DNA of 64,000 nt from Chiua virens (lineage: Eukaryota > Basidiomycota > Agaricomycetes > Boletales > Boletaceae). Positions 44,001 to 55,790 of this stretch are shown in pieces; position 1 is the stretch's first letter, and every line of letters starts with the position of its first letter. A program made the position numbers and the translations under genes. The stretch covers positions 1,798,001-1,862,000 of the forward strand of contig JAHNUO010000001.1 of NCBI GenBank assembly GCA_019787685.1, read 5' to 3'. Under the pieces are notes generated by a model. The model had not been told where the DNA came from, did no database searches, and saw only the letters and a program-made list of their open reading frames with translations.

Positions 44001-47000
44001 AGGATTTTTTGGAAGATATCAATCCACAGCTTCTCGGGACGATCCAAGGCGAGTTTGATAAAGTTGAAGGGAATCCTACCCCCCAGCCAAGTAGAACATC
44101 TGCCGACGTTGCTTCGATGACTTCGACATCCGCTGTAGGAGGCAAAGGCGCTGCAGATCCCTTGGAGGATCTCTTCCCCAGAGTTGAGATCGACGGATTG
44201 CTCAAAGGTACCACCATCCTCGCTGACGCCAAGAACGACGCGTGGAAGACGAAAAAAGAGGCTTTGGAGACGTTACAAGCAATTCTAGACCAAGGTGCCA
44301 ACAAGCGACTGAAACCCACCATGGGCGAAATTGCGCAAGTATTGAAGGCCCGAGTAGCTGACACCAACAAGGCTGTTCAAACCCTTGCCCTCGATATTGT
44401 CGCACGCATCGCCACGGGAATTGGAAAGCCGTTCGACAAGTATACGAAGCTGTTCGTCGTCCCGGTAGCAACTGTGCTATCTGACCAGAAAGCACCCATC
44501 AGAGCGGCTGCCATCCAAACTTTGACGGCGATGGCAAATGCTTGCGAAGGCATAGACTCCATGGTCCACTTCATCGGTACTGCGCTGGAAGCGACAAATC
44601 CAACGCAACGAGCGTCACTCATGGGATGGATTTCTGATTATCTCAAGGAAAGCCCCCCTTCATCTCCACTCGACCTGAGTAATTGGGCTGGTACTGTAGT
44701 TTCTTGCCTGGATGATCGTAGCCCGGATGTCAGGAAAGGCGCTCAAGCACTCCTCCCATCTTTGATCACGTTCGTTGGCTTCGAGAAGGTCATGTCGCAC
44801 ACGAATGCCCTCAAGCCGGCGTCTCGTAAAACCGCCATCCCGATCATTCAAGCTACCAAAGAGTCGTCGGTAGCTCCCCCCACTTCTGCACCGCCAACCA
44901 AACCAGCACCGAAACCCTCAGCGCCAGCTGCCACACCTCGACCATCCCCGACCCCACCACCATCCCCACCTCTTGCATCTTCCGTACGGTCTGGAGTGCC
45001 GAGTAAGCTCGGCGGCGTTAGGAGGAAGCTTCCTCAAGGGACGGTTAGGCCTGAATCGAGAGAAGATCATGTCGAGGAAAGTTCGAACACGACTAAAGTG
45101 CCGGCGAAGGCTGGGCTGAAACGACCCGGCGTTACTGCTCCAGTCGCAAAGGCTACTACTCCAACCGCATTAGCTTCTCTTCCTTTCTCAAGCATGAACA
45201 TGGAGGCGAAACGCGCGAGATTGGCGAAGGATCTTCAGAAATGGATAAATGAAGCTGGACCGACCCGCAAGGATCTCGCAGAGCTGTTGCAACATCAAAT
45301 GGAGCCTCACGTATCGAAGGAGTTAGTTGGCCATCTTTTCAGCCACGACCACAACGCGGTCAATGATCATGTTTCTGGGCTCACTACCATTCAAGACTTT
45401 TTCTCGGCCACTGCATCAGGAGCAGATTATTATGGTGCCCCTGTCGACGACATGCGCGCAGTTGGCCTGGCATGCTCTGACCTTGGATTGAAATACGTTT
45501 CTATCAAGGCTCATGAACCACAGTCCAATCTAATTTCAAAATGCTTGGACGTTATAGAAGCCGTCATATCCTTCCTACGCAGCATCGATGCTCAGTTTGA
45601 AGATCCGGAAGCACTTTGTTTCGTCCCAACGTTCATCTACAAGGCAAGTGCTTATCTACCTATCTGGTTTTATGTGCGTTATCGAGCTATCCGTTTCATA
45701 GCTCGGCGATCTACGAGAACCGATCCGCGTGCGTGTTCAAAACATCTTACAATCCCTGCCAAAAGTCTATGCGTACAGTCGGATTTTCGACCTGTTGTTA
45801 GAACATGGTCTGAAAGCTAAAGTGGCAAAAACTAGGCAGGGTGCATTGGACGAGGCGGCGAATTTGCTGAAACGCAACGGAATGGGCGCGTGCAATCAGC
45901 CCAACAAAGCGTTCCCCGTCGTCGGATCGATGATTGCTGACAAAGACTCTGCTGTCCGCAAGTCAGCCTTGTCCTTCCTCAGGTATGTCAGCCACTGGTC
46001 TGAGACGGAATTTCAGTCAACATGTCATCCACAGTGAGGCTTACGTGCTCGTGGGAGAGAAGGTATGGACCTTAGTTGGACCCCTTTCTCCCAAAGATAA
46101 GACACAACTCGAAGAGCGCCTTCGGCGTGTTGCAGGTCCGAGTAGTCCTGTCAAACCCGAACACCAGACTCCTACACCTCTACAAGTAGCTCGGCTCGCA
46201 AACGCTGGTTCACGACCCGAATCACCGTCTGTTGGGAAACAGGGCGGAATACCACGTCCCGCAAGTCCGGCTGCCTCCACGATATCTCGCATCGCACGAC
46301 CTGGTTCTCCTAGCCGTTCCGGACGTCCTATTTCCCCCGCATCACTGCAAACCGCTGGTCGATCAACCTCCCCACCTCGTGGAACTTCCAAGTTACCAGG
46401 TCCTTCTGGTGTGACCACGCTACCCGCAACAGGCACTTCAGGGATTCCATCAGTTACGGCGTCTGCATTGCGTCCTAAAAGCATGCTTCCCTCTCGCTTG
46501 GCTCAGCCCCGGTCTATAGCCCGACCCACTGTCTCTGCATTGTCTAGCAACGCTGCAATCCGACCATCCGAGGAACCATCCGAACTACCCTATGTAGCCC
46601 GAACGAATGGATCGAGAACAATAGAAACTTCTGCGCTTCCGTCAAGTGATTCCATCGACACTTTGGTGGACTCCGCTCCTTATGATGATGTCCCTCTCGA
46701 CGTCGCCAACGATATCACGATAACGATCTCTAGTATTCTCAGCAGTGATCCCTCACGTAGTGTTGACGCGCTCAAGAAGATACAGAAGATACTTATGACG
46801 AAACCCGAGGACGGGCACGCTTCACCAGAGTACAGGGATCTCGCAGAGCATACTGAAGGCCTAATCGAGACGATTACTCTCCAAATGAGCCACGTATTTG
46901 AGAGATCGGAAGAACTGCTCCTTGATGAAAACTTCCGTCTCGCCAAACACCTTATTCAAACGCTTAATACGTTCTGCGACCATTCACTACTGGCGGAGTC

Positions 47001-48389
47001 GTTGACTGTCGATATCCTTACCCCCCTGCTCGAAGAACTCACGCTTCGTCTTCTCGAGACGGACGAAAGTGGTGTTGTTAAGGTTAAAGATCTGTCACGA
47101 TTCATAAACATGATTATTCTGCGTTCATTTGCAACGGGCCGGAGAATGTCCATCTTCCGGTAAGTTTGATCTCGCATTCATTGTGCCCGAGCTGTGTTGA
47201 AAATATTCGCAGGTCGCTGTTTGCCCTCCTCCTGCAGATTGTCAAGCCATTTCCTAGCACCGGCGCTCAAGTCGAGTCGAAAGAATCACGAGTTGCTGAA
47301 CTTGTTCTCAAGTGCGTCTGGAAGCTTGCCCGGAACATCCCACAAGATCTCAAGGAACACAAGCTGGATCCGGTCGAGCTCCTTCCCGCGGTGGAACATT
47401 TCCTGCAATCCGTGCCTCCCAACGAATGGCGAGCAAGAGCGACTAATAAGGTCCCCTGTGGAGATATGCCATTGAGAACCATCAAAGTGATCATTCAGCA
47501 TGTGGTCGGTGAGTGACATCCGATGATGTGACTTGCGCTATTGTTGTTTCCTAACTTGGCACGCAGCTCACTACGGAGATGAAACCTACGATATTCTTTC
47601 AGCTTCATTCGATGATCCGTCCGCCACCATCGTGTATCCCTACGTGTACCGTATACTAAACTCGTCTTCAAAACCCGCCGACCCACAGACAAGGACAAAC
47701 GGAAGTCCACAAGATCCTATCAGCCGCCCATATTCGGCCGCTTCTAGCCGACCTATTTCTCCGACGGGATCGAGCTCCGCAAACAACCGCCGATCCTCAC
47801 CTAGTCACCACACGAGTCCAAGCATATCTTCACAGAATGGCTTCTCACCTCCTGTGGAAGAACCGGACCCAGAAGCCCAACTCATCACCATCATCAATCA
47901 CATCTCTAGTGAAACGACAGGCGCGATGCACAAGGAGGGCATCACAGAACTTCACTATTTCTTGAAGAACTACCCGCACAAACGACCGAAGGTAGAAAAG
48001 CTTCTCGAAACGACAGGACCGGCGTTCCGGAAGTACATCAATCGCTGCACTTGCTAGTCGGGCCGCGGAGGATCTAGAGAGGACGGTAGCAGTTGCCAGC
48101 ACCCTTTCCAGTACGTGGATTACGTGCACCCCAAAACATTGCGCTGATGGTTGGGGCAGAACTTGAGGCCAATGGGAACGAGCCGAGTCCCTCGTCGCCT
48201 GTGACCCGGGAATCTGGGAGCGTCCCACGGTCTCCCTTGCATGCGTCGGACCCCCCGAGAGAGGACAGGCTTCACAAGCTGCATGACTTATTCCACTACA
48301 AGCGGGCAAGCGTGACGAGCAACGGTTCATCTGCAAGTGCGACGAAGGCGCGGCACATCTGTCGAATGAATGTTTTTCCTTCTATCTGA
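41071..48389 (+). CDS. XMAP215/Stu2/Alp14 microtubule polymerase with multiple TOG domains
   Basis: ATG 41071 gives MDGPPPQEEDFSSLPISERL and LAHKNWKARVNGYESLVK (TOG1). Further TOG/HEAT arrays begin NLTSSKWKERKEVLDDLLTL (TOG2), LGDANWKTRLAACEEMATWL (TOG3) and DAKNDAWKTKKEALETLQAI (TOG4). A fifth, C-terminal helical block contains LQNILQSLPKVYAYSRIFDL-like sequence near 45730-45990 and KTRQGALDEAANLLKR. Ser/Pro/Lys-rich basic linkers between them bind the lattice. A last helical region spans about 46680-47600. The multi-TOG layout is closer to animal XMAP215 than to yeast Stu2. It adds tubulin at plus ends and spindle poles. A GC-AG intron lies at 45644-45701. One extra T near 48046 shifts the frame between FRKYINR and ALASRAAEDLER; the true end is then at 48387-48389. 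About 7.3 kb, the largest gene here. Confidence 0.9.
45644..45701 (+). other. Predicted 58-nt GC-AG intron in the XMAP215 gene
   Basis: The donor aag|gcaagt is the textbook GC donor consensus, and the acceptor is tttcatag. The join gives TFIYK-LGDLREPIRVRVQN, as in the family. Reading through the intron would end the frame at 45820. Confidence 0.8.
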
Positions 48390-48650
48390 CACTTTCATCT
48401 CGCACTCACTTCGGTTGCCTCACATATTGTACAGTAATGCACATGCAAGGAGATTATCGTAGTAGTAATAATGACAGCCAAGATGTGGATTCGGCGTAGC
48501 ATGGCTGCGGGAGCTGATCGAAATTTGGCTGTGTTGACATCGAGTTTTCAATTGGAGTAGGCGCTTGCACCTGCCGAGTGACGTGACATTTCCTTTCTTT
48601 ATGACCTCTTAGATATAACATTACGCTTCGTACGACCAACAAGTTGTACC

Positions 48651-51432
48651 ATGTCAATCATGCCGGCCGTCACATACGAGACTGCTCTCATGTTCTGGAG
48701 GATTATCACCCAGATATTCTTCAGAGAAATCCGACCTCGCGGTGCTTTCAACATCCCTCGTGATGGCCCAGTCATCTTTGTAGGCGCACCGCATCATAAC
48801 CAGGTATGTCGCTCGTTAACTCCTATGTTGACGTATACAGAATATCACTAGTTTCTTGACCCTCTGCTCCTGAGTCTCGAAGTGTTCAGGGAAACCCACC
48901 GACGAGTTGCATTCTTGACAGCAGCGAAAAGCATGAAACGCAAAGCTGTTGGCTTCTTCGCCCGCCAAATGGATAGCAGTGAGCGTTTCGCATCCCTCGA
49001 TGTTATTAGTACGCTCAGTCTTTGCAAAGTACCTGTAGCTCGGGCGGCAGATGAAGCAAAATCCGGAACCGGCCTCGTGGCTTTGTCACCGAACGATCCG
49101 TGTCTGGTCATTGGGGAAGGAACACGTTTCAAGTCCGAGTTTACTCCAAAAATGCAAATCACGTTGTCCAAGTCCGTCAATTCAGTAACGGCCGAGGTCG
49201 TCGAAGTCGTCTCAGACACGGAACTCCGCATTAAGAAGGAGTTCGGAGGGGAGACAGGAAAGGGAACTGCACGCATCAGAGAAAAGTTGGCTGAAGCCAA
49301 GGCCAAAGGAAAGAATGGACTGGCCTTCAAGACACTGCCATTCATCGATCAACAAGAAATGTATCATGGTGTCTACAAGAGATTGAAAGAAGGAGGTTGT
49401 ATCGGAATATTTCCTGAAGGTCTGTCACAGCGATTGATCGCATTATTCTGTACGACTGATGTGAATTTAGGTGGAAGTCACGATCGCACCGATTTGCTTC
49501 CCCTCAAGGCTGGCGTATCCATCATGGCCCTCGGAGCAATGGCCAGTGACCCAACCGTGAAAGTCAAGATTGTACCAGTTGGCCTTTCTTATTTCCATGC
49601 CCATCGCTTCCGTTCTCGTGCTGTCGTTGAGTTTGGAGTTGCGCAGGATGTACCAGCGGAGTTGGTCGAAATGTTCAAAGAGGGTGGTGCACGGAAACGT
49701 GAGGCAGTCGCCAAGTTCCTCGATTTAATCTACGATGGTCTCAAGACTGTGACTATCAGAGCTCCTGACTATGACACACTCATGGTACGATTGTCCACTC
49801 CCCGTTTACACTTCCTGTCAAAACACATGTCTTGCAGCTTATACAAGCCGTTCGGCGGCTTTACAAAACACCTGGGCAACATCTCACGTTGGGTCAAGTT
49901 GTCGACCTCAACCGACGTTTCCTCGAAGGCTATACCCATTTCAAGGATGAGCCACGGGTTCAAAAGCTCAGGAGTGACGTGCTGAAGTACAATCGCTTGT
50001 TACGTGACCTTGGTCTTCGCGATCACCAGGTATGTTCCGTCTGCATTCGCTCTCGAGCAACATTCAGTGTATAAAACCCAGGTGCCACGCGCCAAGAAGG
50101 CCAGCTGGAAAACTCTTGGTCTCCTTCTCTACCGCCTTACTTTATTGTTGTTCTGGACTATACTGGCGTTGCCTGGTACGATTTTGAACGGCCCGATGTT
50201 CATTATTGCTTCTATTATCTCGAAAAAGAAAGCGAAAGGTGAGCAAAGCGCTCCGAGACTAGACTCGTGCTCATATTAATGGCTACAGAGGCGCTTGCTG
50301 CTTCAGTCGTCAAAGTAGCCGGCCGGGACGTTCTCGCCACTTGGAAAATCTTAATCTCCCTCGGTGTTGCCCCCGTGCTGTACACGCTCTATGCAATCCT
50401 AGCAACAGTTTTCGCTGTGAAGGCGCATGTTTCGTGGTGGCTACAACTGTGCACGCCGTTCCTTGTCATTTGCGCCCTTCCTTTCATGAACTATGCTGCC
50501 CTCAAATTTGGCGAAGCTGGAATGGACGTCTTTAAGTGAGCAAGATCCGTAAGGCATAGGATGAGCCTGCCGTTGAATTGCTTGATAGATCCCTCCGACC
50601 TCTTGTTGTTGCCCTCATTCCTGGACAGCAACGAGACCTTGACAAGTTGAAGGCCAAGAGGTTACGTCTTTCAAATGAAGTGGCAGACGTGATCAACGAA
50701 TTCGGTCCCAAGCTATGGGATGATTTCGACCAGGTAATTTTCAACTTTGTGCGGTAGCGCTTGGCTCCTCATTGGTGACAGTTCCGCATCTTGGTACCAG
50801 CGAGCGCTCCCCCGTCCACCGACACAGGTGTTTGGCGACGCAAGAGCAGCGTGGGACAAGTGGATGCGCAAGGAAATCTACTTATCCATCCCATGGTAAG
50901 TCAGCTCACCTTTTGACTTGGGCGGTGAATTAAATGCTCGTGTTGTTGATAGACGTGGCTTGACGAACGCCTCTTTGGCTGGAGTAGGACCGCTACACGA
51001 GGGACCAGTGCATGGGGAGGGAATACACCGAGTCATGAACTCAGCAGACCAGGAACACCCGGGCTCGATGAGTCCGATGAGGAGGATCATGGGGACTACG
51101 ATCATGTGATCGGATACCTTCCTGCATATGAAGCCGCATCCCGAATCAAGCCTCGTAGTCGTCAAGGCTCCTATGCTGACCTCAAGCGGCTCCGCATGAT
51201 GACCACCGCCCAGACTACTTCGTCCAATGGCTCGTCTGGCATACAAGTGTCAGATAGCCAGACCCTGCACATGCGTCACCGACAGCGCAGAGAGAGTCTT
51301 TCAGATCTTGTACCTGTCGAACGCATAGCATCCGTTGACAAGCAAGAGACGTTCCCGAATGCAACGGCAGGGCTGAACGAGGAGATCGTAGACACAATTG
51401 CACTTGAAACATTCTATCACAGTTATGTATGA
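48651..51432 (+). CDS. Glycerol-3-phosphate / dihydroxyacetone-phosphate O-acyltransferase (Sct1/Gpt2 type)
   Basis: ATG 48651 gives MSIMPAVTYETALMFWRIIT. The acyltransferase motif I is APHHNQFLDP (HX4D), completed across an intron. Later motifs are GCIGIFPEGGSHDRTDLLPL and KIVPVGLSYFHAHRFRSRAV. Membrane segments follow: KTLGLLLYRLTLLLFWTILA, LPGTILNGPMFIIASII, ISLGVAPVLYTLYAILATVF and LQLCTPFLVICALPFMNYAA. The C-terminus is a long cytosolic tail rich in Ser/Arg (RHRQRRESLSDLVPVERI), typical of Sct1/Gpt2 phosphoregulation. This enzyme makes lysophosphatidic acid in the ER, the first step of glycerolipid synthesis. About eight exons; no frame damage is seen. Stop at 51430-51432. Confidence 0.92.
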
Positions 51433-51664
51433 GAGTCTGTATCAATGGCATCATATGTGTTCGTTATATACATTGTGAGATCCATGTATGAGAGCATCGC
51501 TAGGTGGTAGTTGGAGTGGAGGTATCAGGCTGGTAGACCTTTGATCTGGATGTAGGCATTGTCTTGAAGACTTGCCTTGGAGAACTCCATGCCGCATTCG
51601 GAATTTGTGCATCTTGCGGGTTTCTATTCTCAACTCGGGTATGGCATCCGTGTTGTAAAAACGC

Positions 51665-52116
51665 TTACTTGAGATGTCCCGATGCTTCATTGAAGAACTG
51701 CAACCCAAAGCAATCGAAAAACACAATCATCCATGCCTGTTCAAGTGGCGGGCCTTTGCGACATATCAAATGGGATACTCACTTGTATTTGAGTGCATCC
51801 GCCTTGTTTTGCTTTGAACGAGCCCAGCGCCTCCGCACCCAAGTCCATGCACCTAATCTCCCTCTGCGCGACTCGTTTGTCAACCTGTGTCTACCTTGTA
51901 CATTCGAGAGAGCGGAATCGATACATACCGTCCGATCAGGATACGTATCCGTCGCGCTAGGAGGAAAAGCAAGGGAAAAAAAGATCGTAAAACAAGGACG
52001 TTTGACGACGAAAAAGGTGAGTCAACTGACGGGATGTGCTTGGTGATCACATAGATTGGCTTTCCCCGTGAAGCTCCACACTTTTCGACGAGGAGGTAAG
52101 GCTCAGTGTCGGTCAT
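51665..52116 (-). CDS. Small conserved protein, function unknown
   Basis: ATG 52116 gives MTDTEPYLLVEKCGASRGKP. After an intron, which may contain one more exon, the acceptor tagacacag joins VDKRVAQREIRCMDLGAEAL and GSFKAKQGGCTQIQ. A last intron leads to FFNEASGHLK and the stop at 51665-51667. The reading frame, the Cys-rich short exons and clean GT-AG borders support a real gene of roughly 80-100 residues. I do not recognise the family. The exon layout between 51880 and 52050 is uncertain. It lies tail-to-tail with the acyltransferase gene. Confidence 0.5.
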
Positions 52117-52424
52117 ATTGCTGTGCAGGGCGTTTCGGAGTGTTATTGCGTCGAGAAAGAAGGATGATGTGCGAAAAGTTGGAAAAAAGAGACGCGCAAG
52201 TTTCAAGGTGTGTAACGTGCTCTAGAACTTTTCTCTGCTAGTTGTATTTACTGAATATCATTGTCAGCCCTTGCCAGCGTAAATGGCTAGGGTGGCGAGA
52301 AAGAGATAAGAATATGTACACATAAAGGGTTTGGGTAGATTTGGTTTTGATGTGGAGGGCGGAAACTTTTTTTTTTACATCCGCATTGTATTCGCATGTA
52401 GGGTACCCAGTATGTGACTGGAGT
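52117..52424. other. Intergenic region
   Basis: 308 bp between two minus-strand genes. It holds the 3' flank of MAP1 and the promoter of the small unknown gene. A run of eleven Ts lies near 52366-52376. No gene is seen. Confidence 0.4.
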
Positions 52425-54273
52425 TTAAAGAACAAAGTCCCTTGCTGCCGTGAGTACCTCTACGCCCGTTTCAGTTATGCTAAGCATTGTCGACCGGTAA
52501 GTAGCGGGGGTGGCGCCAACAGAATAGTCACGTACAGCAAGGTTTCCTCAAACTGCGCGCTCTTTTTGCCATCAACGGTCGTTGCAGTCCATGAGTCATC
52601 CCAGTGTTGCGTTTCCCATTTGGTACCTAAATTGATCATCTGTGCGATACTAGCGCGTCAGTGACTCACAATCGCCCCCACGTACAGCCACTCACCGGTT
52701 CGATGGTGAAACACTGATGTAGTCTATGGGTCAACCAGGACCAACTTTGAGGGGAATTGGCAGGGTATCTCACCATTCCAGGTTTCATAGTCCCGACTGC
52801 TTTGTTTTTGGCGTAATGAGGAATATTGGGCGCGGTGTGGAACAAATCATTGACACCGTGTCCAGTATAAGTGCGGACCACCGCGCAGTCGTTGGTTCTT
52901 GCAATCGGCTCACTATACCATGTCAGAGGTCGGAAAACATCAACGGAAAAAAAAAAACCGACATGGCTTTCCCAATATCACGGAACAGCGCCCCTGGTTT
53001 GCATACCCTTATCGCCGCATCCAAACACTCGCGCGTCGTTCGAATCAGTTTCGCAGAATCTTCATCAATTGTGCCGACGGGGTATGTAGCATTGAGATCG
53101 CTGTGGAAACCTAAGATACAATGATCGAACGTCATGAAACCACAGAACCGAAATAAAATACCTTGATAAAAAAGCGAGACATCTGTGAAACCAAGTGAGC
53201 AAGCCAACAATTATGGAAATTGGGTAGATCAACCAAGATTAATGATATCCCCTTCCCTCAATTTACGTTGGTCAGGAATACCGTGGCAGATGACTTCGTT
53301 AACAGATCTTGAATTACGTTGGGATTAGTCTTTGAAGCATGCAAGGGATTGCGTACGTGCAAACAGATTTTGGAAAGTTCCGATAACCAAGTGGAGATGG
53401 GTATGCGTTCCGATCAACGGTAGCTTGATGAACGATTGCATCAATTTCCTCCGTCGTAATTCCCGGGCGCACGTGGGATGCAGCAAGGTCAAGTACCTCC
53501 CGACCCAACTGATAAAAGGGACGGGTGGGATGATGAGAACGGGTAGAATCAAACGGTGGGCTCGAGTTGTGATAGTCATGGCCGAAGAAAAATAAAATGA
53601 CCGGGCACTTACACGACTCGCAGTTCGCATTTTCTCAATTTCATCTGCACTGAGGATACGCGGTGGATGTCCTGCTGTGCGCATTTCGGAGATGGGGACG
53701 CCTAAGCGAAGATGTAATCAATGCTGATTCCACACAGAGCAGACTTACCATCTCCGCGTTCGGCATAGTCTGGTCGTGGTATGTGATCAGGAACTGGACG
53801 CTTCGGTGACAGCGGATACACGGGTCGCAGGGTACCGGAGTAAGCATAGTTAGGGAATGGATTGAATGTGCCATCTAGAGAGGGCTATATGTAAACTCAT
53901 CAATCGAACGTTGGGAGGCGGAGTTCACCTTGAACTGGGGCACGTGCCAGCTCGTGAATGATTTTATGGGTTTTCTGAAGGATTTTAGTCAGGAAGGAGT
54001 GGACGCCTGATAAATGGGAAAAGTATACCCCTAAGCGAGGATGAGATACGGATCAACTGTGGGAAGCATCAAATGCGCTCACAATTTGCTTTGAAACATC
54101 CTTGACCGCAGAAGAAGGAACCACGAATGCCTAGCCTAGATCGGGTCGGTGAAAGTAGCCTACTAGTTCTTTACTAGTACGTACTTGTTGCATGTCGGGC
54201 ACTCTAGTTTTGATGGCGGATTTCCTTGAGGACAATTTGTGCTTTGGCACAGTATAACGGGTTGGGAACTCAT
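52425..54273 (-). CDS. map1: Methionine aminopeptidase 1 (type I) with N-terminal zinc finger
   Basis: ATG 54273 gives [14 protein letters not shown]. The zinc finger reads [20 protein letters not shown], then [19 protein letters not shown], where the Trp codon is split over two introns by a 2-nt exon (54029-54030). A linker ([20 protein letters not shown]) precedes the catalytic part: [36 protein letters not shown] and [19 protein letters not shown]. The metal ligands follow: Asp in DVSLFYQG, Asp in [16 protein letters not shown], His in [19 protein letters not shown], Glu in FTIEP and Glu in QFEETLL. The end is [17 protein letters not shown], stop 52425-52427. Cytosolic, it removes initiator Met at the ribosome. 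The catalytic residues are all present. Confidence 0.92.
54029..54030 (-). other. Predicted 2-nt microexon (GG) in the MAP1 zinc finger
   Basis: On the minus strand the exon ending GCA AAT T (last base 54083) is followed by a 52-nt intron (54082-54031, gtgagc to cgcttag). The two bases GG come next, then a 54-nt intron (54028-53975, gtatac to ccttcag with a ctgac-taa branch site), then AAA ACC CAT. Joined, T|GG|AAA gives Trp-Lys-Thr-His-Lys, the conserved Trp of the MAP1 zinc finger (FKxxWxxHK). Without GG the frame is lost. Confidence 0.7.
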
Positions 54274-55154
54274 CAAGCGACGGTAACTGGACGCCCATGT
54301 GCAAATCTACGCCAATGAGAACGCACGTGATCTGCTATCAAAGTGCCCTGCACGGTGCGCAAACTTCGTAAAGCTCAAATACCACCAGCATCATCGCGTA
54401 AAGATGAGATTCAAACAGATCTCGAGTATTTGAATAGTAATGTCAGGGCTCGCTCCTCTTGTCGATGGGCGATGCGAATATTTCCATCCACCAATTCTCC
54501 AGATGCGGCAGCCTTGCGTACCAAGCGTGTTTTCCTCTAGGCAAATATTCCTTCAACATGTGTCGCTAAAGTGCTGGAAGCTTCTAACCTAAACCCTAAA
54601 ATTGACACAGCTTATGGACACACGGCGAACGATGTGCAGGGGCGTGGCGGGTAAAAACAGGTCGTAGGGCAGCATACGTTGGATTGACAATATTCATGGC
54701 ATGTCAAGTGTCTGGTCACGTTAGTACAGGTTTTCGCTTAGCAGGGTCCAGGGTGGGTGAGACACAGTTGAGTAACTTATTGCAAGCAGCGCAGAATGAG
54801 GTGTTGGGCAGCGAGAGAACAAGTACATAAAATGAATGTTATGCTAGAAACATTAACCTGGTGCCAATAGTGAATAAAGCGAATTAGTGTCATAGTGATA
54901 ATCATCTAATGGTTTCAAAATTATGGGAGGAATGCGTAATGGAGCAGTTATATGACAGCGATGCTCAAAGTGGATTAGAAAAGAAGATGGCGGATCACAG
55001 ATGCCGTAGTGGTTTGGGCAATGGAAATTTACGCGACTGATGCGCACAAGGACGCAGCTGAATGCAGCTCGCGAAATCAGTCCAGCGGAAAGCCAGCGCG
55101 AAGCTTATATCCCTGAGTGCGTGGAGAAGAGAGTCCAACCAGGGAACGACCCGC
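54274..55154. other. Intergenic region with no supported gene
   Basis: 881 bp between two minus-strand genes. A few short open frames are present, none with a domain or splicing pattern. The telomere-like unit cctaaaccctaaa occurs once near 54588 and is not repeated. Confidence 0.45.
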
Positions 55155-55790
55155 TCAGCGACGTTTGGGATCAAAGTCAACCTTGAAGGAGGTGGAGCGA
55201 TCGCTTGAAGCTTTCCAGAGCTGTTTGAAATGAGGTCGCCCAAAGACCTCGAGAAGAGAAGCTTGATTGGTGTTAATCCATTGAACAGAAGGGAGACCAC
55301 GAGTGGTGGTGTATACCCCCTGTGGGAGCTGTTCTTCATAGACGAGGGTGACGACGCCGGTGAGGAGACATTGAACGAGGTTAAGGATGTCGCTAATGGG
55401 CTGGACGATAAGTCGCTGTGTTGCGAATACATCGCTGTGGAAGACCATCTGCCACTGGACGCGTCTCTCGGGGGAGAAGAAAGAGGATGCATGCATGGGG
55501 AGCTGCAATTTTAGTTTTGGGCTGAGAGGAAGGCCGCCCGGAGAGCGCCAAGGGGAAGGAGCTTCGATAGAAAAGAGCATGCGAGAGTCGGCAGGTTGTG
55601 TTTCCTGCCAGCCATGCTGTTGTATGAGCTGTGACTTTAGGGAGAGGAGCCACTTGTGAGCACGAGCATAAGTGGTGCCGAGGGCTTCTGCGGTGGTGAG
55701 GGGGATGCTGGTGCGGTTTGCCCAGCTGTCCATGTTACGGACATCGCTGGAGAAGTGGACCTGTGCGGTAGAGGAAGGAGGGGTCTGCAT
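55155..55790 (-). CDS. Hypothetical protein (211 aa), single exon
   Basis: A single open frame from ATG 55790 to TAG-type end 55155-55157. It starts MQTPPSSTAQVHFSSDVRNM and contains TTYARAHKWLLSLKSQLIQQ, SERRVQWQMVFHSDVFATQR-like sequence and QPISDILNLVQCLLTGVVTL. The last part (PHFKQLWKASSDRSTSFKVD) looks amphipathic. The composition is that of a soluble protein with no signal peptide, span or zinc motif. The length and lack of introns are unusual next to its intron-rich neighbours. I do not recognise the family. A (GGA)n/(TCC)n tract lies upstream at about 55888-55905 and could be promoter pyrimidine sequence. Confidence 0.5.
   Translation of the reverse strand: MQTPPSSTAQVHFSSDVRNMDSWANRTSIPLTTAEALGTTYARAHKWLLSLKSQLIQQHGWQETQPADSRMLFSIEAPSPWRSPGGLPLSPKLKLQLPMHASSFFSPERRVQWQMVFHSDVFATQRLIVQPISDILNLVQCLLTGVVTLVYEEQLPQGVYTTTRGLPSVQWINTNQASLLEVFGRPHFKQLWKASSDRSTSFKVDFDPKRR

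Noticed and set aside
51564..52046. 160-codon plus-strand open frame
   Set aside because: It is antisense to the small minus-strand gene whose spliced frame fits better.
54580..54600. Telomere-like cctaaaccctaaa
   Set aside because: It is a single unit, not an array.
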